From assembly GCA_030017825.1 (NCBI GenBank), contig JASEGW010000081.1:1-6859 (forward strand): a stretch of 6,859 nucleotides of DNA. Reading direction: 5' to 3'. Source of the DNA: a bacterium. GTDB taxonomy: Bacteria > UBA9089 > JAHJRX01. The notes below the pieces were generated by a model, which worked only from the letters and a program-made list of their open reading frames with translations, searched no databases and was not told the origin of the DNA. Shown in pieces: positions 1 to 6,641 of the stretch. Each line of letters starts with the position of its first letter. Position 1 is the first letter of the stretch. The position numbers and the translations under genes were made by a program.

Positions 1-1
1 A

Positions 2-1213
2 AAGAATCCTACCAATACTAATCGTATTATTGTTGCTTGGAAAAAGACTCCTACGGCTAATGAAAATCTAACAATTCCAGTAAACTCTACTACGAATATT
101 CAATATAATGATCGAAACGGTAATAAGTTAGGTAATCTAACTCCTAATAACGGACATGTTACAGTTAATCTGACTGATGATAGTCCAATCTATATATTTG
201 ATCATTCCCGGAGCCAAGAATATAATATAGAAAACCCTCCTTCTATAACTACCCCAAGTCACAATACTTCTTTTACTCATATTAGTCATCCTATAACTAT
301 TAAAGGAGTAGCTAATGCTACAACAAAAATATATCTGTATAAGGCTGGTATGAAGGTGGCTAATGTTACTTCTGATGGAAGTGGTAATTTTTCTTTTGAA
401 AAAATAACTTTAACTAAAGGTGGAAATGGCTTTCAAGTAGCTGAAGAGGGAGGTTCTATATCTGATTTGTATAATTATATATATTTAGGAGATAGATTTA
501 ATGAAGAGACTACTTATAAAGATGAATGTGGCAAAATAAATATTCCAGACAGTACCTTTGATAAGAGTATTTACCCAGAAATGAAGAAAGCAGAAAACGA
601 AACTGAAGTGATAAATGCTAGTAAGCTTAGTTACCCTATGAGCAAGGGGAGCATTACTAAGATTATTATTAAAGATTTCCAAGGAAGCGAAATAACTACT
701 CTTAACAAACAAATAAAGATTACTATAAAATACTTAGATAGCAATAACGATGGTGTTGTAGATGATATTAGTGAGCATAGTGTTAGAGAAAATGATTTAA
801 AGGTGGTTAAACTTGAAGGCAGTCAATGGAAATACTATGCTAATCCTATTATAGATACTATCAAAAATGAAGCAACTTTTTCTACAAGTAAATTATCTAT
901 TTTTGCTTTAGCAGAAATTGTAACCACACTTTCACTAATTAAAACTTATCCTAATCCTTGTAACTTAAACGAAATAAAGCATATTACTTTTGGACCAATT
1001 CCTTATAACGCAAATCAAATTAAGATATTTAATATAGCAGGAGAATTAATTTATACTTTAACAGAAGGAAAAGGTTTTGAACTTAATACTAATACAGCAA
1101 AATGGTATTGTATAAATGAAAGTGGAAAAACAATAAGCAGTGGAGTATATATCTTTTATTTAGAGACAGAAGATGGAAAATATCAAAGAGGAAAGTTTGT
1201 GATTATTAAATAA
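2..1213 (+). CDS. Exported multidomain protein, 3' part (glycoside-hydrolase-like remnant, Ig-like, ZU5-like and FlgD/T9SS-like C-terminal domains)
   Basis: The frame is open from the left edge to the TAA at 1211-1213, so this is the last 403 residues of a longer protein. The ATG at 350 is internal. Numbering from the first visible codon, residues 8-66 (RIIVAWKK ... SPIYIFD) look like the C-terminal beta-sandwich that closes many glycoside-hydrolase-like proteins. A Pro/Ser/Thr-rich linker follows. Residues about 96-148 (ITIKGVANATTKIYLY ... GNFSF) look like a bacterial Ig-like domain. Residues about 170-305 resemble the ZU5-like region of such proteins, with a calcium-loop-like DSNNDGVVDD at 246-255 and the usual ending KLSIFALAE. 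Residues about 312-403 form a FlgD-like/T9SS-like terminal domain (YPNP, IKIFNIAGELIYTL, SGVYIFYLE, GKFVIIK). This points to export and surface attachment or secretion. The catalytic part, if there is one, lies outside the window. The hydrolase assignment is an inference from one short domain; the C-terminal architecture is firmer. Confidence 0.85.
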   Translation, partial: KNPTNTNRIIVAWKKTPTANENLTIPVNSTTNIQYNDRNGNKLGNLTPNNGHVTVNLTDDSPIYIFDHSRSQEYNIENPPSITTPSHNTSFTHISHPITIKGVANATTKIYLYKAGMKVANVTSDGSGNFSFEKITLTKGGNGFQVAEEGGSISDLYNYIYLGDRFNEETTYKDECGKINIPDSTFDKSIYPEMKKAENETEVINASKLSYPMSKGSITKIIIKDFQGSEITTLNKQIKITIKYLDSNNDGVVDDISEHSVRENDLKVVKLEGSQWKYYANPIIDTIKNEATFSTSKLSIFALAEIVTTLSLIKTYPNPCNLNEIKHITFGPIPYNANQIKIFNIAGELIYTLTEGKGFELNTNTAKWYCINESGKTISSGVYIFYLETEDGKYQRGKFVIIK

Positions 1214-1230
1214 TAAATTAAGAGTATTCT

Positions 1231-1267
1231 ATGATAAGTTGATATTCTAAAATTTTAGTCTTATCAT
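1231..1267. repeat. Nested inverted repeats (operator-like) around a promoter
   Basis: ATGATAAG (1231-1238) is the exact reverse complement of CTTATCAT (1260-1267). Between them lies a separate perfect 12-bp palindrome, CTAAAATTTTAG (1247-1258). The left arm abuts the -35 box, the inner palindrome fills the promoter spacer, and the right arm covers the -10 box. This is the geometry expected of a repressor site. It could also fold as a hairpin after the upstream gene, but no T-run directly follows the stem, so an intrinsic terminator is less likely. The repeats are seen; the operator role is inferred. Confidence 0.5.
1239..1267 (+). promoter_or_regulatory. Sigma70-type promoter for the flippase-led operon
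   Basis: TTGATA (1239-1244, 5/6 to consensus) and TATCAT (1262-1267, 5/6) are separated by exactly 17 nt. Transcription would start near 1274, giving a leader of about 50 nt before the ATG at 1324. It lies in the only gap of over 100 nt ahead of the four-gene block. In AT-rich DNA chance matches occur, but the spacing and the coincidence with inverted repeats raise confidence. Confidence 0.55.
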
Positions 1268-1296
1268 GTAGCAAAAATAAATTAAGATTTTTATTT

Positions 1297-1320
1297 AGTT
1301 CCTATTATTAAATAGGAGTT
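1297..1320 (+). promoter_or_regulatory. Leader hairpin covering the flippase ribosome binding site
   Basis: The Shine-Dalgarno AGGAG at 1314-1318 sits 5 nt before the ATG at 1324. The segment CCTATT (1301-1306) pairs fully with AATAGG (1311-1316) around a 4-nt loop ATTA. The stem extends outward through T1300-A1317, two G-U pairs and A1297-U1320, giving ten pairs in total. All of AGGAG would be base-paired, so the fold could limit translation of the first operon gene. The pairing is read directly from the sequence; a regulatory effect is inferred. The stem is AU-rich and therefore probably only moderately stable. Confidence 0.5.
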
Positions 1321-1323
1321 TTT

Positions 1324-2751
1324 ATGTCCACAGCCATAAAGGTAGTCCGCAATACAGTAATTCAATCCATTGGAAGAGCTTTAATGATTGGGATGAGCCT
1401 AATTAGCACTGCTCTTGTTACCCGTTATTTAGGTCCTTCTGATTATGGCATATACTCCTTTGTTTTTGTTTATATTTCTTTTTTTCATATAATTGCTGAC
1501 TTAGGAATTAGCGCTATTATTACCAGAGAAATCTCTCAAGACAAAAACGCTTCTAGTTTCTTGCTAAGTAACACTATATCTTTAAGAATAATTCTCTCTT
1601 TTTTTTCCATTATAGTAGCTTGCTTAATTATACAAGTTATGAATTATCCTCTCACTACTAAATTTTTAATTTACATAACTTCAATTATGTTAATTATTGA
1701 AGCTTTAAAAACAACAGTGGATATAATATTTGAAGTTAATTTAAGGTTAGAATATGTAGTAATTAGTAATGTCTTAATTAGTCTTTCTTTCTTAATTTTA
1801 GCAGCTTTATTTGTTTATAAGAGAGGGACTTTAGTTCATTTGGTAGCTATTTCATTAATCTCTAATTTAGGAGGACTTTTAGTAGCTTATTTATTCTCAA
1901 AAAAATTTGTAAAGATTAAATTATCTCTAAATTATGCTTTTTGGAAAAAGATTATTAAAGAATCTATTCCTTTAGGTATTGCTTTTTTTATGATTAGTAT
2001 TTACTGGAGAATTGATGTAATTATGCTTTCTTTGATGAAAGGAGACCAAGCTGTGGGTCTGTATAATATTTCCTTTAAATTTATTGAGATTGGAACCATT
2101 CTTTCTGGAATGATAATGGCTTCTATCTTTCCTATATTATCAGATAGATTTAAATCAGACCCTATATGGCTAAAGTCAATTTATCAAAGGTCCTTGAAAT
2201 ATATGCTCATAATTGGTATCTCTCTGGCTTTATTTTTTGTAATCTTAGCAGATAAGATTATTTTATATATTTCAGGAGAAGAATTTAGAAGCTCTATTTT
2301 AAGTATGCAGTTCTTAGGACTTATTTATCCAGTATATTATCCCGGAGCTTTAATTGGTTATATGTTTATTACCATAGGAAAACAATGGGTAAATACTATA
2401 TTTAATACTTTAGCTGTATTGTTTAATATTGGCTTAAACTTACTTTTGATTCCTAAATATAGTTTTTATGGTTCTTCATTTGCTACAGTACTTACAGAAA
2501 TTGTTCAAGTAGTAGCTGCTTTAGTAGTATTAAGTTTAGTATTTAAATATAGCCCTTCTTTTAAGTCCATGGTGCGACCTTTATTTGCAGGAGCCTTATC
2601 TTTGTTGGTACTTCTTTTGCCAACTCAAGTAGATTCTTTTATAAAAGTTTTAGTGGCTTTTGGTATATTTATAGGAAGTTTATTCTTAATGAAAGAATTG
2701 TCCAAAGAAGATGTTTATCTATTATTAAACAAGTCTATTGCAAAGGCATAA
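1324..2751 (+). CDS. Wzx/MATE-type oligosaccharide flippase (polysaccharide biosynthesis protein)
   Basis: This is a 475-residue, strongly hydrophobic protein with many membrane helices, matching in length and pattern the 12-14-helix flippases of the polysaccharide biosynthesis/MurJ-MATE superfamily. The N-terminal hallmark is present: a first helix from about residue 10, then RYLGPSDYG at 34-42, followed by ADLGI and TRE at 58-69. A second amphipathic-then-hydrophobic half begins near residue 210 (ESIPLGIAFFMISIYWRIDVIMLS), as is usual in the family. Such proteins move lipid-linked oligosaccharides from the inner to the outer face of the cytoplasmic membrane. The start is supported by AGGAG at 1314-1318, 5 nt before the ATG. 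It is the first gene of a block with two radical SAM enzymes and a glycosyltransferase, which fits a surface-glycan locus. The cargo cannot be told from the sequence. Teichuronic-acid or O-antigen type transport are both possible. Confidence 0.92.
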   Translation: MSTAIKVVRNTVIQSIGRALMIGMSLISTALVTRYLGPSDYGIYSFVFVYISFFHIIADLGISAIITREISQDKNASSFLLSNTISLRIILSFFSIIVACLIIQVMNYPLTTKFLIYITSIMLIIEALKTTVDIIFEVNLRLEYVVISNVLISLSFLILAALFVYKRGTLVHLVAISLISNLGGLLVAYLFSKKFVKIKLSLNYAFWKKIIKESIPLGIAFFMISIYWRIDVIMLSLMKGDQAVGLYNISFKFIEIGTILSGMIMASIFPILSDRFKSDPIWLKSIYQRSLKYMLIIGISLALFFVILADKIILYISGEEFRSSILSMQFLGLIYPVYYPGALIGYMFITIGKQWVNTIFNTLAVLFNIGLNLLLIPKYSFYGSSFATVLTEIVQVVAALVVLSLVFKYSPSFKSMVRPLFAGALSLLVLLLPTQVDSFIKVLVAFGIFIGSLFLMKELSKEDVYLLLNKSIAKA

Positions 2752-2765
2752 CAATTTATAAATTG
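2752..2765. repeat. 14-bp perfect palindrome directly after the flippase stop
   Basis: CAATTTATAAATTG begins at the first base after the TAA at 2749-2751 and equals its own reverse complement. It is AU-rich and has no T-run after it, so it is unlikely to terminate transcription. It may be a weak intercistronic hairpin or simply a product of base composition. The ribosome binding site AAGGA (2774-2778) of the next gene follows and is not covered by it. Confidence 0.35.
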
Positions 2766-2784
2766 CTTACATAAAGGAAAAGTT

Positions 2785-4224
2785 ATGAAAATATTAATAG
2801 TAAATCCTCCTCGTTATAAGGGCATTAATGTTCGTCGGGATGAGAGGTCTGCTGATTTTTTAGAAAATGAAGTAAGTCCTTTTTATCAAGGAGCTGTTTT
2901 AGCCCAGTGGCTTCGTCTAAATAATAATTGTCAGGTTGAGGTTTTAGATGCTAATGGCCTTAATTTAGATTATGGAAAAGTTAATATTTGGCTTAAAGAA
3001 AACCAAGATGCCCAATTCGTGGTAGTTAAAGGCGCTGATGATACTTTGTATCATGATGCTCTTGTTTGTACTTTAGCTAAGCATTTAGGTATTGTTACCA
3101 TTTTTTGGGAGCCTATTATTTCTCCTGCTCTACCTGAAAGAGTCTTAGAGAAGCTTCCAGATATTGATTATTTAGTCTTAGGAGAAGCTGAGCTAACTGT
3201 AAGCGATATCTTAAACAATAAGACTTCTGCCAAAGGAATTGCCTATTGGGAAAATAAACAAATTAAAATTTCACCTCGTTTGGAAACAGAGCGTATTAAA
3301 GATATTGACTCATTGCCTATTCCTGAGTTTAATGACCTTCCTTACAAAAGTTATAAGGCTTGGTTTGGAGAAAGTCCGTGGATGACCATATTTACTTCTC
3401 GAGGGTGTATAGGAACTTGTTTTTATTGTTTAATAGGAGGAAATACTTGTTTTCGTGGTTATGGTCGAAAGCTTCGCTTAATGAGTGCAGAACGGGTAGT
3501 GGAAGAAATAGAAATTTTAGTTAATAAATATCATATCCCCCATATTACTTTTTGGGATGATTGTTTTACTAATAGCTTAAAAAGAGTAGAAAACATTTGC
3601 GAACAAATATTAAAGAAGAATATAAAATTTCGCTGGAGTTGTATGTCTCGAGTTGATCATATGGATAGGAATCTTTTAAAGCTTATGAAAAATGCTGGAC
3701 TATGTAGAATTGGCTTTGGAATTGAATCTGGCAACCAAAGGGTTTTAGATAGTATTCCCAAAAAGATTACTATAGAAGATAACATTAAGACTCCTTTATT
3801 GGCAAAATCATTAGGAATTTGGGTATGGATCTTTCTTTTATTAGGCCTTCCTGAAGAAGATGAAAATTCTTTACAGGATACCATAAATATTTTAAAGAAG
3901 ATTAGACCTCATCATCTTTGTTGTGGTACGGCTACTCCTTTTCCGGGTACAAAGTATTATGAAATTTGTCAGCAGGAAAACTTAATTAAGGATGATGTTT
4001 TTGAAATAATTACTGGGGGAATGCAGACAGGGGGAGGACAAGTAGCTGATACTAGATATGTAAAGGCAGAAGTGGTTAATAAATATCTAAAGAAGCTTCA
4101 TGAAACTTCAAATTTACATAGCGTTAGTAGCTTGCATAATGTAATTAATAGGATAAAACCTATTGTTCCTAAATTCATAAGAAATAGGTTAAAGAGTATT
4201 TTAGAAAAAGCAGCATCAATTTGA
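2785..4224 (+). CDS. Cobalamin-binding-domain radical SAM protein (BchE-like superfamily)
   Basis: This 479-residue protein has two parts. Residues 1-150 have the Rossmann-like cobalamin-binding pattern of this superfamily: MKILIVNPPR at the start, VEVLDANGLN at 51-60 and GEAE at 133-136. The classic DxHxxG cobalamin-ligand motif is not visible, as in many members, so cobalamin binding is likely but not proven. The radical SAM core carries the iron-sulfur motif C208-xxx-C212-xx-C215, FWDD at 256-259, GIESGNQRVLD at 312-322 and GLPEED at 354-359, then ATPFPGTKYYE near 383. The basic tail (IKPIVPKFIRNRLK) could touch the membrane. Family members do methylations, ring contractions and other radical reactions on lipids, sugars, tetrapyrroles or natural products. 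The substrate here is unknown; the neighbours point to a glycan or lipid carrier. AAGGA at 2774-2778 supports the start, 33 nt after the flippase stop. Confidence 0.9.
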   Translation: MKILIVNPPRYKGINVRRDERSADFLENEVSPFYQGAVLAQWLRLNNNCQVEVLDANGLNLDYGKVNIWLKENQDAQFVVVKGADDTLYHDALVCTLAKHLGIVTIFWEPIISPALPERVLEKLPDIDYLVLGEAELTVSDILNNKTSAKGIAYWENKQIKISPRLETERIKDIDSLPIPEFNDLPYKSYKAWFGESPWMTIFTSRGCIGTCFYCLIGGNTCFRGYGRKLRLMSAERVVEEIEILVNKYHIPHITFWDDCFTNSLKRVENICEQILKKNIKFRWSCMSRVDHMDRNLLKLMKNAGLCRIGFGIESGNQRVLDSIPKKITIEDNIKTPLLAKSLGIWVWIFLLLGLPEEDENSLQDTINILKKIRPHHLCCGTATPFPGTKYYEICQQENLIKDDVFEIITGGMQTGGGQVADTRYVKAEVVNKYLKKLHETSNLHSVSSLHNVINRIKPIVPKFIRNRLKSILEKAASI

Positions 4225-4227
4225 TGC
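4213..4227. repeat. Short perfect hairpin spanning the stop of the cobalamin-type radical SAM gene
   Basis: GCATCA (4213-4218) pairs exactly with TGATGC (4222-4227) around a 3-nt loop, and the TGA stop at 4222-4224 lies within the right arm. It is followed by A-rich, not T-rich, sequence on the + strand, so it is not a classical terminator for this direction. It might protect or pace the message between two operon genes. The function is inferred and the chance of coincidence is moderate. Confidence 0.35.
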
Positions 4228-4257
4228 AAAAATTAAAAGAAATAAAGTAGAAAGATT

Positions 4258-5313
4258 ATGAATATTTTATCAAAGATCAAAAGATACCAACATATAATAG
4301 CTACAAATATAAGATATCCTAAAAAGATATCCAATCTTTCGGGGATTTATTATGCTACTTTAAGAAAACCTGTAAAGCATTGTTTCCCCCCTTTTTCATT
4401 AGATATTGAACCTACAATAAGATGCAATTTAAGATGCTCTTCTTGTCAATCTCCCTATCTTAAGAGAGAGCAAAAAGATATGTCTTTTTCTTTCTTTAAG
4501 GGCATTTTAGATCAGTTCGATACTTTACTGGAAATAAAGATTACCGGTATGGGAGAACCTCTTTTAAATAAAAATTTTTTTGAAATGGTCAATTATGCTA
4601 AAGAAAAGAATATTTCTGTATTCTCTTTTTCTAATGGAAAAGTTATAGATAAAAATATTGCTCAGGAGATAATTAATAGTGGTCTAAGGGAGATAACTAT
4701 TTCTGTTGATGGGGCTACATCTAAAACTCATAACAGCATAAGAGTGGGTTCTGATTTAGAACAAGTATTAGGAGCTATAGAAATGCTTGTTGCGGATAGA
4801 GGTAAGTTGAAGTATCCTATAATTTCAGTGTGGTTTGTAGGCAGAAAATCAAACATTCATGAGATTTCAGAGTTATTAGATATTTGTAAAAAAATAAATA
4901 TTGATTACCTTACTTGTCAGCATGATTTAACATTTTGGGGAAAAGAGCAGTGGAAAGAGAAGATAAAAAACGATGCTTTAAGCAAGGATATTAAATTTAC
5001 AGAAGAAATAATAAAAGATGCTCAGAAAAAGGCTGCTTATTTAGGGGTAAGATATATTAATTTTCAGAAGAATAAATTTTACAATAAATTTGGAAAAGAA
5101 TGCTATTGGCCATGGCGATCATGCTTTATTGCTACCGATGGTCGAGTAGTGCCTTGTTGTTTGATAGCTGACCCTGAAGTAGTAAGCTTAGGAGACCTTT
5201 CTAAAATGAGCTTTAAAGAGGTTTGGAATAACGAGAAGTACCAAGATTTTAGGAGAAGCATAAAGGAACATAATATTCCACCTTCTTGTAGTGATTGTTA
5301 TGAAGAGAATTAA
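4258..5313 (+). CDS. Radical SAM/SPASM domain protein
   Basis: This 351-residue protein has a radical SAM core with C56-xxx-C60-xx-C63 (RCNLRCSSC), GMGEP at 97-101, and ITISVDG ending at 152. The C-terminal half is a SPASM-type region with cysteines at 282, 289, 300, 301, 344 and 347 (CYWPWRSC, DGRVVPCC, SCSDC). This would bind at least one auxiliary iron-sulfur cluster. Family members include peptide-modifying maturases, sulfatase-maturing enzymes and sugar or aminoglycoside dehydrogenases and epimerases. No precursor-peptide gene fits in the short gaps around it, so a carbohydrate-linked substrate is the better guess, but this is inference. The ATG at 4258 is the first start after an in-frame TAA at 4243. 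Its ribosome binding site is weak (AGAAAG-like at 4249-4254). It lies 33 nt after the other radical SAM gene and overlaps the glycosyltransferase gene, so it is probably co-translated in one operon. Confidence 0.92.
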   Translation: MNILSKIKRYQHIIATNIRYPKKISNLSGIYYATLRKPVKHCFPPFSLDIEPTIRCNLRCSSCQSPYLKREQKDMSFSFFKGILDQFDTLLEIKITGMGEPLLNKNFFEMVNYAKEKNISVFSFSNGKVIDKNIAQEIINSGLREITISVDGATSKTHNSIRVGSDLEQVLGAIEMLVADRGKLKYPIISVWFVGRKSNIHEISELLDICKKINIDYLTCQHDLTFWGKEQWKEKIKNDALSKDIKFTEEIIKDAQKKAAYLGVRYINFQKNKFYNKFGKECYWPWRSCFIATDGRVVPCCLIADPEVVSLGDLSKMSFKEVWNNEKYQDFRRSIKEHNIPPSCSDCYEEN

Positions 5314-6442
5314 TGTTATTTGTATTATTTCTTCTTATACTCGAGGAGGAGCAGAACAAATATTAACTGAGAACATTAAAGGTTTTAACAAGAATTTATT
5401 TTCCTTCACAGTAGCTTGCCTTTATTTTATTGATCCTGATCATGAAAAAATATTGAGAGAATTAGGAGTAGATGTTTATTCCCACCTTATTAAGCAGAAG
5501 TATCAAGCTTTTGTAATATTTAGATTATATAAGATTATTAAAAAGTATCAGAGCAAAATCCTATTTTTATTTACAGACAATCGAGATGCTGTTTTATATG
5601 GAACTATTGCCGCAAGATTAGCTGGAATTTCAGTAATTATAGGAGCTTCTCATTGTATTGGTATGTGGGGTGGAAAAAAGAGTATTTCTAATTATAGTAA
5701 AATTATGTTGCCTTTTATAGATAAAATTATTGCAGTTTCAGCTACCCATAAAAATTATTTACATCAAAAAGAACATATTAGAAATAATAAAATTGAAGTA
5801 ATCTATAATGGGGTAGATATAAGTTCTTACTCTCCAAAAGAAAAAGATGTTATTTTGATTAGGAAAATAGGTTTAAATCCAGATGCTCCTATTTTAGGGG
5901 TAATTGCTGGCTTAGAACCAGAAAAAGGAGTAGATATCTTTCTTTATGCTGCTAAAAAGATTTTAGATAATTATCCAGAAACTCAATTCTTAATTGCTGG
6001 AGATGGCACTTTAAGAAAAACTTTGGAAGAATTGGCTCATAGATTAAATATTTTAGAGAAAGTTAAGTTTTTAGGTTATAGAGCTGACATTTACAATCTT
6101 ATGCCTCTTTTAGATATTTATATTTCTCCTTCTTTACCTGCAGGAGATAATTTTTCTGTAGTTGTATTAGAAGCTATGGCTTGTGGTATTCCTGTAATTG
6201 CTACTGATGTGGGAAGTAGAAAGGAGCAGGTATTTAACAACGAAACAGGTTTCTTGATTGATCCTTATGATAGTGAAATAATAACAGAAAAAGCAAGGTT
6301 GCTTCTTAGTAATAAAGAATTGTCTTTGAAAATGGGAAGAAGGGGGAGAGAAATAGTAGTAAAGAATTTTACTTATGATAAAATGATCCAAGAGACTCAA
6401 AACTTATTCTTTAACTTGTTTAATAAAAAGAAAGGAATGTAA
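5300..6442 (+). CDS. GT4-family glycosyltransferase (GT-B fold)
   Basis: This is a 380-residue cytoplasmic GT-B protein, the usual size for GT4. Visible motifs, numbered from the ATG at 5300, are: GGAE at 16-19 in the N-terminal acceptor domain; IYNGVD at about 168-173 at the domain junction; GLEPEKG at about 204-210; AGDG at about 233-236; and the nucleotide-sugar-binding stretch ending LEAMACGIPVIATDVGS. The first acid of the family's E-x7-E motif is Asp here (D283, E291), a conservative variant. It would transfer a sugar from a nucleotide donor to a lipid-linked or saccharide acceptor; donor and linkage cannot be told. A GTG at 5291 would add three residues. The ATG at 5300 was chosen because MKRINVICII is a typical GT4 start. 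No clear ribosome binding site is seen, and the gene overlaps the SPASM gene by 14 nt, so translation is probably coupled. Confidence 0.93.
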   Translation: MKRINVICIISSYTRGGAEQILTENIKGFNKNLFSFTVACLYFIDPDHEKILRELGVDVYSHLIKQKYQAFVIFRLYKIIKKYQSKILFLFTDNRDAVLYGTIAARLAGISVIIGASHCIGMWGGKKSISNYSKIMLPFIDKIIAVSATHKNYLHQKEHIRNNKIEVIYNGVDISSYSPKEKDVILIRKIGLNPDAPILGVIAGLEPEKGVDIFLYAAKKILDNYPETQFLIAGDGTLRKTLEELAHRLNILEKVKFLGYRADIYNLMPLLDIYISPSLPAGDNFSVVVLEAMACGIPVIATDVGSRKEQVFNNETGFLIDPYDSEIITEKARLLLSNKELSLKMGRRGREIVVKNFTYDKMIQETQNLFFNLFNKKKGM

Positions 6443-6482
6443 AGATATATGTTTTTTAGGTAAATTAAGTAAATCAAAGGCA

Positions 6483-6538
6483 AGATGTTGAGTTTATATT
6501 TTTCTTACTTCTTAATTTTGGCATCTAACTTCTTTTTT
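6483..6538 (+). terminator. Weak Rho-independent terminator candidate after the operon
   Basis: AGATG (6483-6487) pairs with CATCT (6522-6526). The stem can extend inward by about five more pairs, most of them G-U, around a loop of about 24 nt. A T-run (6533-6538) follows a few bases later. The stem is weak and the loop large, so this is only a candidate for the end of the four-gene transcript. Confidence 0.25.
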
Positions 6539-6565
6539 AAATAATTTTTTAAATAATTTAAATAA
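6533..6565. repeat. A/T tandem repeat, 12-bp unit, about 2.75 copies
   Basis: TTTTTTAAATAA occurs exactly twice in tandem (6533-6544 and 6545-6556) and is followed by a 9-bp shortened copy, TTTAAATAA (6557-6565). Its phased A/T tracts may bend the DNA. It lies about 80 bp upstream of the promoter at 6642, so a structural or upstream-activating role is possible, but simple slippage in AT-rich DNA would also explain it. Confidence 0.6.
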
Positions 6566-6594
6566 TATAGAAGAATAATTTAAGAACAATAAGT

Positions 6595-6622
6595 TTTATA
6601 GCTTAAATGATTCCTCTATAAA
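6595..6622. repeat. Inverted repeat upstream of the right-hand promoter
   Basis: TTTATAG (6595-6601) and CTATAAA (6616-6622) are exact reverse complements separated by 14 nt, and end 19 nt before the -35 box at 6642. The two-turn centre spacing would suit a dimeric DNA-binding protein. Arms of seven A/T-rich bases can arise by chance, so the operator role is only a suggestion. Confidence 0.3.
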
Positions 6623-6641
6623 TTCTATGGTTAAATTTTTC

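Noticed and set aside
485..712. Minus-strand open frame of 75 codons
   Set aside because: It lies wholly antisense to the exported-protein gene, has no ribosome binding site and no recognisable domain. It is a shadow of the coding strand.
350..1213. Starting the first protein at the ATG at 350
   Set aside because: The frame is open all the way to the left edge with domain-like sequence before that ATG, and there is no good ribosome binding site, so it is an internal methionine.
1599..1606. Run of eight T bases in the flippase gene as a phase-variation tract
   Set aside because: Runs of this length are expected in such AT-rich coding sequence, the frame is intact, and no second tract or regulatory logic supports switching.
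3657..3884. Minus-strand open frame of 75 codons
   Set aside because: It is antisense to the conserved radical SAM core, and its sequence is explained by the codons of that gene.
5313..5366. TAATG stop/start overlap opening a short frame after the SPASM gene
   Set aside because: The frame ends after 17 codons and lies inside the well-supported glycosyltransferase gene in a different frame.
6167..6400. Minus-strand open frame of 77 codons
   Set aside because: It is antisense to the C-terminal domain of the glycosyltransferase and has no protein-like motifs.
6485..6544. Short + strand frame of 19 codons (MLSLYFSYF...) in the gap after the glycosyltransferase
   Set aside because: It has no ribosome binding site, is low-complexity AT sequence and overlaps the terminator candidate and tandem repeat. 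There is no support for it being a gene.
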